From NCBI GenBank assembly GCA_944323735.1, contig CALUTO010000001.1, positions 122,822-186,821 of the forward strand: a stretch of 64,000 nt of DNA, written 5' to 3'. Source of the DNA: Candidatus Gastranaerophilales bacterium. GTDB taxonomy: Bacteria > Cyanobacteriota > Vampirovibrionia > Gastranaerophilales > Gastranaerophilaceae. Both the position numbers and the translations under genes were made by a program. The notes beneath the pieces are model-generated. The model made no database searches and was not told the origin of the DNA. It was given only the letters and a program-made list of their open reading frames with translations. The stretch's first letter is position 1. Each line of letters starts with the position of its first letter. Below, in pieces: positions 29,708-37,142 of the stretch.

Positions 29708-30432
29708 AGATACAAACCTCCGTTAACGGAAATAACCTGTCCTGTAATATAAGAAGCATCCTCGCTGAAAAGGTAGTTTACGAGGCTCGCAACCTCTTTT
29801 GCCTTACCCGTTCGCTTCATCGGAATCATTTTTTTCACTTCTTCAACAGGCACATCTTTTATCATATCTGTTTCTATAATCCCGGGTGCAACACAGTTTA
29901 CGGTAATTCCTCTTTTTGCAAGTTCAAGACTCAATGCCTTTGTCGCACCGATAATACCAGCTTTAGACGCACTGTAATTGACCTGTCCTCTGTTACCGGC
30001 AAGTCCTGAAATAGAGGACATTGTAACAATTCTGCCCTTCACTCTTTTTTCTATCATAGGCATCACAACAGGTTTTAAGACATTGTAAAATCCGCCTAAA
30101 TTTGTATCAATAACATCATCCCATTCATCTTCATCCATAACAGGAAAAACATTGTCTCTGGCAATGCCGGCATTCAGCACAACTCCAAAATATACACCAT
30201 TTTCTTCTATATCTTTTGAGATAATATCAAAGCATTGTTTTCTGTCTTTCACATCGAACTGTAAAATCCGAGTATTCACGCCGCATGACTTTACTTCCTC
30301 TTCTGTTTCACGGGCTTTTTGAATATTACTGTTGCAGTGCAAAACTATATCAAATCCGTTTTTTGCCAGATACAAAGCTGTTTCTTTGCCGATTCCTCTG
30401 CTTGAGCCGGTGATTAAAACATTTTTACCCAT
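29704..30432 (-). CDS. apeQ: 3-ketoacyl-ACP reductase (ApeQ/FabG-like)
   Basis: This 242-residue short-chain dehydrogenase has the NADP-binding TGSSRGIG at the N-terminus, NAG near residue 88, Ser140, and Tyr153/Lys157 in YSASK. PGIIETDM follows, as in FabG. It reduces the beta-keto group formed after each condensation. The gene lies between the hot-dog dehydratase and the ApeR-like KS, with a 4-base overlap to the latter, so it serves polyene synthesis rather than general fatty-acid synthesis. Confidence 0.85.
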   Translation of the reverse strand: MGKNVLITGSSRGIGKETALYLAKNGFDIVLHCNSNIQKARETEEEVKSCGVNTRILQFDVKDRKQCFDIISKDIEENGVYFGVVLNAGIARDNVFPVMDEDEWDDVIDTNLGGFYNVLKPVVMPMIEKRVKGRIVTMSSISGLAGNRGQVNYSASKAGIIGATKALSLELAKRGITVNCVAPGIIETDMIKDVPVEEVKKMIPMKRTGKAKEVASLVNYLFSEDASYITGQVISVNGGLYL

Positions 30433-30454
30433 ATTATCCCCGCAATTGTTTTAT

Positions 30455-30898
30455 CTATAATTCCATATTTGTGATGTCTGCAGGCTGATACACATTGACA
30501 ATAGCACGTGCACACTCCATATCATCATTATAGATAAAACAGTCAAACGAGACAAGCTCACTGTCTGAAAAAGCCATCGATGCATTTATTGTATAGGTTT
30601 TTCCCTCTTCAAATTTTTCAATATAATTTTTATACAGCCTGCTGCCCAATAAAAACCCTATTTTAGGCTCTATGCCGCCGTTTCTGAAATATGCGTAACA
30701 ACCTACAGTCTGTGCCATAAACTCTATGCCCGCAAGAGGAGAAATGCCCCCGAGATTTTTGTCATAGAATATTTTATCCTCTGTGATTGTGACAGAAGCT
30801 TTTACAATATTATTGTCCAAATCAATATCCAAAAGCTCGTCTATCAAAATCATCGGCGGATTGTGCGGAAGAATTTTTTCAAGATTGTATTCAGCCAT
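30455..30898 (-). CDS. apeP: Hot-dog 3-hydroxyacyl-ACP dehydratase (ApeP-like)
   Basis: The 147-residue product has the FabA/FabZ-like start LEKILPHNPPMILIDEL with the active-site His12, and a central helix (LAGIEFMAQTVGCYAY) carrying the usual Glu/Gln. The family dehydrates the 3-hydroxyacyl-ACP intermediate. In aryl-polyene synthesis ApeP works together with ApeI, which here is fused to the ligase at 34567. It overlaps the ApeO-like gene by 8 bases, which suggests translational coupling. Confidence 0.82.
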   Translation of the reverse strand: MAEYNLEKILPHNPPMILIDELLDIDLDNNIVKASVTITEDKIFYDKNLGGISPLAGIEFMAQTVGCYAYFRNGGIEPKIGFLLGSRLYKNYIEKFEEGKTYTINASMAFSDSELVSFDCFIYNDDMECARAIVNVYQPADITNMEL

Positions 30899-32036
30899 TT
30901 ACCCTCCCCAGTATCATCGCAGCATTAGACCCGCCAAAGCCGAAAGAATTGTTAAGCACATATTTAAGTTTTTCTGCTTTTTGATTTTTTTGTACAAGTT
31001 TTATGCAGGGCAGAGATTCATCATACAAGCCGTCATAGAAGTGGGGAAGCAGATAATTTTCAGGATTTATGCGGCAGTCAAGCATTGCACAGCATAATGC
31101 AGTCTCTATTCCCCCGGCAGCCCCGAGACAGTGTCCGGTCAAGGATTTTGTGGAACTTGACGGTGTTTTTTGCTCAAATATTTTGTATACTGCATGCGAC
31201 TCCATAATGTCATTGCTGATTGTACCGGTGCCGTGCAGGTTTATGTAATCTATATCAGAGCTTTTTAAGCATGCGTCATTTATAGCAAGCTCAATTGCTC
31301 TCGCCGCTTCAATTCCTTGCGGGTCAGGGGTTGCACAGTGATATGCATCTGACGTTTCACCTATTGCGCAAACTTTTATTGCATATTCAGCCGGCTGTTT
31401 TTCAAGTACAAACAAAGCAGCACCTTCTCCTATGTTTATACCGTCTCTGTTTCTGCTAAAAGGCAGACAAGGCCTTTCAGACAGAACTTCAAGCGAATGA
31501 AAACCGAATACAGGTGTTTTCGAAACAGCATCAGCCGCTCCTGCAATCACGGCATCACAGACACCTGATGAGATAAGATTTTTTGCTAAAGAAAAGGTTT
31601 TTATTCCAGAAGTGCAGGCAGTAGAAATTCCGCTGCAGTAACCGGAAAGCCCGGAATAATTTTTTACAAACCCCGCAGGATTTCCTATCTGCGCATGCCT
31701 TATATCTCCAGATTTTTCGTACTCATCAGCACCGGAGTTTGTTGTACCTATAACCACTCCTATTCTGTTTTTTCCGTATTTTTCAATAAGCCCTTTTGCA
31801 TTTATACATTTTAAGCAGTGCAAAAGCAGCCTGTTGCAGCGCAGGTTATACACAAAGTCATCAATCACAGGCAGTTCTGTTTTTACTTTGCCTAGCGGAA
31901 AAGTTTTGCCCTTAACTATATCTGAGTCAAAAGTAAAGAAATCGTTTCTGCACAGAAGCGCATTATGAAAAATTTCATCAATGCCGGTTCCGAGGTTGCA
32001 TACAGCAGCATATTCATTTACATAAATTTCAGACAT
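30891..32036 (-). CDS. apeO: Ketosynthase of the polyene KS/CLF pair (ApeO-like)
   Basis: I choose ATG 32036 (MSEIYVNEYAAV). The frame extends to a TTG at 32069, but that adds 11 residues with no family match and is preceded by no clear ribosome-binding site. The 381-residue protein has Cys141 (ISTACTSG), His268 (INLHGTGT) and His302 (SLTGHCLGAAG), a full triad. It first meets its likely partner, the small chain-length factor ApeC, across a 78-base divergent promoter region. ApeO/ApeC heterodimers are known to elongate aryl polyenes. It is first in the minus arm. Confidence 0.8.
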   Translation of the reverse strand: MSEIYVNEYAAVCNLGTGIDEIFHNALLCRNDFFTFDSDIVKGKTFPLGKVKTELPVIDDFVYNLRCNRLLLHCLKCINAKGLIEKYGKNRIGVVIGTTNSGADEYEKSGDIRHAQIGNPAGFVKNYSGLSGYCSGISTACTSGIKTFSLAKNLISSGVCDAVIAGAADAVSKTPVFGFHSLEVLSERPCLPFSRNRDGINIGEGAALFVLEKQPAEYAIKVCAIGETSDAYHCATPDPQGIEAARAIELAINDACLKSSDIDYINLHGTGTISNDIMESHAVYKIFEQKTPSSSTKSLTGHCLGAAGGIETALCCAMLDCRINPENYLLPHFYDGLYDESLPCIKLVQKNQKAEKLKYVLNNSFGFGGSNAAMILGRVNG

Positions 32037-32114
32037 AGCCTGACAAATACTCCTCTTTGATTTACTCAAAAATTTATAATAAAATTTATATTAACACAAA
32101 CATGGTTTAGAGAA

Positions 32115-32717
32115 ATGTCAGGAATTAAAGAAATAACATTTTTTGTAAAAAAATATGCTTTCATAAAAGAGGAGAATATAGACCTTTCGTTTATGCCAGC
32201 CCTGTCAAGAAGAAAACTCTCGCTTGTTGACAAACTTTCGCTCTGTGCAATGCATAAATGCTATGAAAATCCTGAGGTGAAGATAGTTTTTGCCTCGCAA
32301 TACGGAGAACTCGAGAGACTGGACAAAATAATTGAACAGTACACAACAGAAAACGAAGTTTCGCCCGCCGCCTTCAGCGGTTCTGTACACAACAGTGCCC
32401 CCGGAGTATTTTCACTTTTGAACAAAATTACAAACAGCTATAATGCCGTATCCGCAGAATACAATACATTCTCAAACGGACTTCTTGAGGCAATAATCAC
32501 AGAAGGGGATGTACTCTTCTGCTGCACGGACACAATAAATTCAGTTTACGGATTTTCCTGCTTAATCTCAAAAAAAGACGGCAGCGGCAAAAAATTTTTT
32601 ATTAAGATGAAAGAACAGCCGGAACGCAAAACAGATGATGAACCGGAAAAATTTCTTGCAGTCTTAAACGGCAGCGCAAAATCATATGACAGCGGACTTT
32701 ACACAATAGAGGGTTAA
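32115..32717 (+). CDS. apeC: Small chain-length factor (ApeC-like)
   Basis: This 200-residue protein matches the short ketosynthase-like family (Ketoacyl-synt_2) found in aryl-polyene clusters: PALSRRKLSLVDKLSLC, VFASQYGELERLDKII, SPAAFSGSVHNSAPGVFS and AEYNTFSNGLLEAI. It has no Cys-His-His triad and is half the size of a ketosynthase, so it cannot condense alone; in characterised systems it pairs with ApeO and sets chain length. It opens the plus-strand arm, next to the divergent apeO-like gene. Confidence 0.8.
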   Translation: MSGIKEITFFVKKYAFIKEENIDLSFMPALSRRKLSLVDKLSLCAMHKCYENPEVKIVFASQYGELERLDKIIEQYTTENEVSPAAFSGSVHNSAPGVFSLLNKITNSYNAVSAEYNTFSNGLLEAIITEGDVLFCCTDTINSVYGFSCLISKKDGSGKKFFIKMKEQPERKTDDEPEKFLAVLNGSAKSYDSGLYTIEG

Positions 32718-32719
32718 AA

Positions 32720-33487
32720 ATGAAACGTGCAGCAACAAAATTTTTACGCAGCTGTATAGTCCTTTTTCTGTTCGGCTTTTTTGGCAGCGGAGCATTGATT
32801 ATAAATTATATAGTTTTTCCGCTCGGGGCTGTTTTTATAAAAAAAGAAAAAAGAAAAGCGTTTTACTGCAATGTAGTGCACGGAACCTGGAAGTTCTTCA
32901 ACAGGATGATGGAAAAAAACGGTATAATAAAAATAATGATACAAAATCCGCAGAGCCTGTTGTCCGTTAAAGGAAAAATCATTGTTGCAAACCACCCGAG
33001 TTTTATAGATATAGTTATTTTAATAGGCACTGTGCCCGATACAATATGTATTGCGAAAAAAGAACTGAAAAAGAATATTTTTATGGGCAATATTGTAAAA
33101 TCCCTGTTTTTAATAAATGATGAAAATCAGGAGGATATGCTAAAAGAATCTGCGCTTCTGCTTAACAAAGGATACAATCTTATTATCTTCCCGACAGGAA
33201 CAAGAACCCTTGAAAATGAAAAGCTCAAACTCCACAAAGGTGCAGCAATGCTAGCACTGCATACAAAAACTGATATAGTACCGGTATACATCCACTGTGA
33301 CTATAAATTTCTTGCAAAAAACGAAAAAATATACGACGCCGGAGAAAAGACTGTCACTTACACAATTACAGTAAACGACCCGATACAAATCGAAGATTTT
33401 TCAAAACAAGACCTGACAGAAATCCAGCTTAGAAACAGGGTAAACAACGCAATAAAAGAAAAGATATCAGCACCTTTGAAAAATTGA
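32720..33487 (+). CDS. apeD: 1-acylglycerol-3-phosphate-type acyltransferase (ApeD-like)
   Basis: This 255-residue PlsC-type acyltransferase has an N-terminal membrane helix (residues 9-38), the HX4D motif (His92-Asp97 in ANHPSFIDI) and FPTGTRTLE near residue 160. The family moves acyl groups to lipid-like acceptors. In aryl-polyene clusters ApeD is thought to help build the lipid anchor of the pigment. It follows apeC by 2 bases. The acceptor is unknown. Confidence 0.82.
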   Translation: MKRAATKFLRSCIVLFLFGFFGSGALIINYIVFPLGAVFIKKEKRKAFYCNVVHGTWKFFNRMMEKNGIIKIMIQNPQSLLSVKGKIIVANHPSFIDIVILIGTVPDTICIAKKELKKNIFMGNIVKSLFLINDENQEDMLKESALLLNKGYNLIIFPTGTRTLENEKLKLHKGAAMLALHTKTDIVPVYIHCDYKFLAKNEKIYDAGEKTVTYTITVNDPIQIEDFSKQDLTEIQLRNRVNNAIKEKISAPLKN

Positions 33488-33512
33488 CAATAATTTGTTA
33501 TTAAGCTATATA
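33484..33512 (+). promoter_or_regulatory. Candidate internal promoter before the ACP genes
   Basis: A consensus TTGACA (33484-33489) overlaps the stop codon of the acyltransferase; TATATA (33507-33512) lies 17 bases downstream. It could give extra transcription of the two ACP genes, which are needed in excess over the enzymes. Confidence 0.45.
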
Positions 33513-33563
33513 TTTATTATAATAACAATGTACTGGAATTTATTTTAATTTAGGATTGGAATT

Positions 33564-33830
33564 TTGGAAAAATCAGCATTAGAAACAGAACTGAAAAAGT
33601 TCATAATAGACACACTGGAGCTTGAGGATATTACACCCGGGGACATTGACACGGAAGAGGCTCTTTTCATTGACGGTCTCGGACTGGATTCTATTGATGC
33701 TCTTGAACTCGGTATGGCAGTCAAGAAAAAATATAATCTCAAAATGAGTGAAGACAAAGAAGAAAACAAAAAACATTTCTACTCAATAAAAACTCTTGCG
33801 GATTTTATAGAATCCCAAAAAGCAGAGTAA
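33564..33830 (+). CDS. apeE: Acyl carrier protein (ApeE-like)
   Basis: The 88-residue acidic protein starts at TTG 33564 (AGGA about 8 bases upstream). The phosphopantetheine site is Ser43 in GLGLDSIDALE. The helix-rich profile is that of a type II ACP, carrying the growing chain between the KS, KR and DH enzymes. It is followed after 62 bases by a second ACP, as in known aryl-polyene clusters, where two distinct ACPs occur. Confidence 0.88.
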   Translation: MEKSALETELKKFIIDTLELEDITPGDIDTEEALFIDGLGLDSIDALELGMAVKKKYNLKMSEDKEENKKHFYSIKTLADFIESQKAE

Positions 33831-33892
33831 TAGAAAAAAGACAAATCAAGAGCAGAGTATTACTTGATTAAAAATAAGATAAGGGTAATAAA

Positions 33893-34147
33893 TTGAACAC
33901 AAAATACACCGGAGACGAAATATTTAACGAACTTAAAAACATACTGGTCAATGATTTTGAAATTGACGAAGAAAAAATATTGCCCGAAGCAAATTTGTTT
34001 GAAGATTTAGAGTTTGACAGCATAGATGCCGTGGATTTGGCTGTTCGTTTGCAGGATTTTACAAAACAAAAAATCTCGCCGGAAAACTTTAAACAAATCC
34101 GAACGGTAAACGATGTTGTTGACGCAGTAGAAAGCCTTTTAAAGTAG
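33893..34147 (+). CDS. apeF: Second acyl carrier protein (ApeF-like)
   Basis: This 84-residue ACP starts at TTG 33893 behind an AAGGG ribosome-binding site. Ser43 in LEFDSIDAVDL is the attachment site. It differs clearly from the first ACP, so the pair is not a recent duplication. In studied systems one ACP may load the aryl starter and the other the extender; which does which cannot be told here. Confidence 0.88.
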   Translation: MNTKYTGDEIFNELKNILVNDFEIDEEKILPEANLFEDLEFDSIDAVDLAVRLQDFTKQKISPENFKQIRTVNDVVDAVESLLK

Positions 34148-34160
34148 ATAAGGTAAGTGT

Positions 34161-34565
34161 ATGAAAAAATACGGATTTGTTTTTTCGACACTGTTTACTG
34201 TTTTTATAATCCTGCTATTTCATTTTACCCGTTTCGGAGGGCTGAAACTCTATCCGGTTGTGGTTAATTTCGCTATTTTCTGGATTTTTTTATCCTCTTT
34301 GTTTACAGAAGAAACGATTATTCAAAAATTTGCAAAGATGACAGAAGGCGAGCTGACTGAACCAGTAAAGATTTATACAAAAAACCTGACTTACATCTGG
34401 TGTGTTTATTTATTTTTACAGTTTGTATGCTCTGTTGTGACGTGCTTTTTGTCCGACAAAATATGGATGATTTACAACGGCTGCCTGTCATATATTTTTC
34501 TCGGCTGCTTTTTTGCGATAGAATATACAGTCAGGATAGTGTTTAGAAGAAAAAAACTTTTGTAG
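34161..34565 (+). CDS. apeG: Small integral membrane protein (ApeG-like)
   Basis: The 134-residue product has four predicted membrane helices (about residues 5-22, 33-50, 72-95 and 100-125) and a basic C-terminus (RRKKLL). It resembles the COG4648-type membrane protein that sits between the ACP and ligase genes in aryl-polyene clusters. The role is unknown; it may hold the pathway at the inner membrane. It ends 1 base before the ligase gene. Confidence 0.65.
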   Translation: MKKYGFVFSTLFTVFIILLFHFTRFGGLKLYPVVVNFAIFWIFLSSLFTEETIIQKFAKMTEGELTEPVKIYTKNLTYIWCVYLFLQFVCSVVTCFLSDKIWMIYNGCLSYIFLGCFFAIEYTVRIVFRRKKLL

Positions 34566-34566
34566 T

Positions 34567-36174
34567 ATGAATTTTTTTGACATATACGATAAAAACGGCA
34601 GTACAAAACTGATAAAAGACAGAGAAAAATTTTATTCAATCAAAGAAATTATGGATTGTGTAAAACCTGTGCTCCATAAGCTGAAAAATAACCCGAACAA
34701 AAACGCTGTCATAATTTCTGAAAACAATTTTGATTTTATTATAAATTTTCTTGCTTCAATATTTGCAAAAAAAGAAATATTTCTGATGTCAGAAAGAAAA
34801 AAACTTTTTCTTCTAGATTTTGAATATATCCTGCTCTCTGACTCTTCCCTTGAAGAAGGCAATACAAAAACCGGTATAGAACCAGCGACACCGGATTTTA
34901 ACAACACATTCATAAACCTCTTTACCTCAGGGTCAAGCGGAAAACCCAAACATATAAGAAAGACTTTAAAAAATCTTTTTTCAGAAGCAGAAGATATCTA
35001 CGAAGAGTTCAATAAATATTTTCAACCCCAAACTGAAATAATAACCTCAACCTCGCCCAGACACATGTTTGCACTCGCAAACTATGTTATGCTTCCGCTC
35101 CTGTATTGTGACAGATTTGTTATAAACACTGATGAGGTCATTTACCCCGACAGTACGGATTTAGGCAGAAAACTTTTTATCTCTACACCGTCATTTCTTG
35201 AACAGTTTAAAAAACATGGTGTAAAATTAGGGAAAAAGCCGTGCTTGATTTTCACTGCAGGAGACAAATTGAAAAAAGAAATATATGAATATTTTTCAAA
35301 TACTCCTGTGTGCGAAATCTACGGCAGCACGGAGACAGGTACAATTGCATACAAATTCTCATATGACAGCCCGTACCGGTGTATGAAAGGGGCAGAGGTG
35401 TCGACAGATGATGCTTCACAAATTGTTATCAAATCACCGTATTTTATGGAAAAACAGATAACTTTATGTGACATTATAGAAAACCACGGAGAGAAATTTT
35501 ACCTGAAAAAACGTTCGGACAGAATAATCAAAATTCAGGAAAAAAGAATTAACGCAATGGAAATAGAAGAATATATAAACAAATCGGAATATGTGGATAG
35601 CTGCTACTGTGTAAAAAGCGGAGACAAACTCGGCTGTGCTGCTGTTTTGAGCGAAAAAGGAAAACTGTTTTACCTTGAGAAAACAGGAGGAAGAACAAAA
35701 CTCATAAAACACCTTAAATCTCTTGTAAAAGACAAATCAGAAATTATACCCCAGAAATGGAAGTTTCTTCCTGAAATTCCGAAAAACAAAACAGGGAAAG
35801 TGGACAAAGAAAAAATAGAATCTCTTTTCGCAAAAAATCTTTCGTTTCCTCTTATTCTTGATGTAAAACAGGAAGATGAAAAATGTACGATAAAAATGGT
35901 ATTTTCTAACACCTGCAACTTTTTCTGCGGGCATTTTGACGAATTTCCTGTGTTACCCGGTGTTGTGCAGCTATATTTTGCGCATCTTTTTGCTGAAGAA
36001 ATTTTTAAAACAGAGATTTCTAAAGATACAGTGAAAAAAGTCAAATTTTCTCACATCATAAAGCCGGACGAAGAACTTGAACTTGTGCTGGAAAAATCAG
36101 GAAAAAACATCGGATATACATACAGAACAAAAGAAACAGTCTGCTCTTCAGGCACGTTCAATATTCAGGAATAA
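34567..36174 (+). CDS. Fused acyl-ACP ligase and hot-dog dehydratase (ApeH-ApeI)
   Basis: Residues 1-420 are an AMP-forming ligase: LFTSGSSGKPKHIRKT (P-loop), EIYGSTETGTIAYK (A5), KKRSDRIIKIQEKRINAMEI (hinge) and PKNKTGKVDKEKI with the catalytic Lys. Residues 430-535 are a FabZ/ApeI-like hot-dog domain with GHFDEFPVLPGVVQL, whose His and Pro-Gly-rich turn are typical. The ligase would activate the aryl starter acid and load it on an ACP; the dehydratase would work with ApeP. In E. coli the two are separate neighbouring genes, so the fusion keeps their order. It starts 1 base after the membrane-protein gene. Confidence 0.85.
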   Translation: MNFFDIYDKNGSTKLIKDREKFYSIKEIMDCVKPVLHKLKNNPNKNAVIISENNFDFIINFLASIFAKKEIFLMSERKKLFLLDFEYILLSDSSLEEGNTKTGIEPATPDFNNTFINLFTSGSSGKPKHIRKTLKNLFSEAEDIYEEFNKYFQPQTEIITSTSPRHMFALANYVMLPLLYCDRFVINTDEVIYPDSTDLGRKLFISTPSFLEQFKKHGVKLGKKPCLIFTAGDKLKKEIYEYFSNTPVCEIYGSTETGTIAYKFSYDSPYRCMKGAEVSTDDASQIVIKSPYFMEKQITLCDIIENHGEKFYLKKRSDRIIKIQEKRINAMEIEEYINKSEYVDSCYCVKSGDKLGCAAVLSEKGKLFYLEKTGGRTKLIKHLKSLVKDKSEIIPQKWKFLPEIPKNKTGKVDKEKIESLFAKNLSFPLILDVKQEDEKCTIKMVFSNTCNFFCGHFDEFPVLPGVVQLYFAHLFAEEIFKTEISKDTVKKVKFSHIIKPDEELELVLEKSGKNIGYTYRTKETVCSSGTFNIQE

Positions 36175-36177
36175 ACA

Positions 36178-36594
36178 ATGAAAAAAATCAAATCAGAATC
36201 AAACATAACAGTGGAATTCTATGACCTTGACCCGATGAACGTGGTCTGGCACGGAAATTACGTAAAATATCTGGAAAAAGCCAGATGCGACTTGCTGGAG
36301 AAAATCGGCTACACATACGATGATATGAGACAAGACGGCGTTATGTATCCTGTTGCGACAGTTGAACTAAAGTTCGTAAAATCAGCTTTCTTTAAGCAAA
36401 AACTGATTGCAGAAGCAGTTCTCGAAGAATATCAGCCGGCTATGGTTATAAAATACAGAATTCTCGATGCTGAAACAAAAGAACTTCTCTGCAAAGCCAA
36501 AACAATGCAAATCTGCGTAAACATTAACACTGGAGAGTCTGTCTACAGTGCACCGGAAAATTTTGTAAAAAAGCTTGACAGGATAGAAGAATGA
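36178..36594 (+). CDS. apeK: 4HBT/YbgC-type thioesterase (ApeK-like)
   Basis: This 138-residue hot-dog thioesterase has the YbgC signature (VEFYDLDPMNVVWHGNYVKY) with the catalytic Asp and HGNY. It would release or edit ACP-bound chains in the polyene pathway. It follows the ligase-dehydratase by 3 bases and overlaps the LolA-like gene by 4, so it is tightly coupled. Confidence 0.88.
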   Translation: MKKIKSESNITVEFYDLDPMNVVWHGNYVKYLEKARCDLLEKIGYTYDDMRQDGVMYPVATVELKFVKSAFFKQKLIAEAVLEEYQPAMVIKYRILDAETKELLCKAKTMQICVNINTGESVYSAPENFVKKLDRIEE

Positions 36595-37142
36595 TGAAAA
36601 AGATTATTATACTTACTGCAGCAATATTGATGCCCTGTATATGCGCAAACGCTGACGACATTTTTTCCTCAAAAGTCACGGCGCAGAAAGCAGCATCGCT
36701 TATGCCGGATTTTCAAAATGAAGTTTGCAGATTCGACCAGACAAAATACCTGAAAGTCTCAGAGACTTCGCTTAAATCAGGCGGTGATTTCAAATTTATA
36801 AAAGACAAAGGCGTAATATTTGAAACGACATACCCCATAAAATCCACTACAACATACACATCCTCTCAGAACAAACGGGTCAGCTCTATAATAAAATCTG
36901 TTATTAACAGAAATTACACATACCTTGAAAAAAACTTTGAAATTTACTACCGGAAAGCCGGAGCGCAAAACTGGATACTCGCACTCAAACCCCTCTCCAC
37001 AGGGCAGCTTAAGGGAGAACTGGGTTCAATTATAATCTACGGCACCACCGCCCAAAAAACAGGCAGAATAACTAAAATGATTATAGACACAACAAATACA
37101 AAAACCACAATAAATTTCACTGAATGCAAGGCTGCGCAATGA
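36591..37142 (+). CDS. apeL: LolA-like outer-membrane lipoprotein carrier (ApeL-like)
   Basis: The 183-residue protein has a signal peptide (MMKKIIILTAAILMPCICANA) and a LolA-type beta body (EVCRFDQTKYLKVSETSLKS, FKFIKDKGVIFETTYP, IIKSVINRNYTYLEKNFEIY). LolA carries lipoproteins through the periplasm. The homologue in aryl-polyene clusters is thought to help move the lipid-linked polyene to the outer membrane together with the MMPL exporter that follows. ATGA overlaps occur at both ends. Confidence 0.78.
   Translation: MMKKIIILTAAILMPCICANADDIFSSKVTAQKAASLMPDFQNEVCRFDQTKYLKVSETSLKSGGDFKFIKDKGVIFETTYPIKSTTTYTSSQNKRVSSIIKSVINRNYTYLEKNFEIYYRKAGAQNWILALKPLSTGQLKGELGSIIIYGTTAQKTGRITKMIIDTTNTKTTINFTECKAAQ

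Noticed and set aside
30891..32036. Ordinary FabF/FabB of fatty-acid synthesis
   Set aside because: Adjacent small CLF, two ACPs, LolA-like and MMPL genes and the conserved ape order favour a dedicated polyene pathway, although the KS sequence alone does not decide it.
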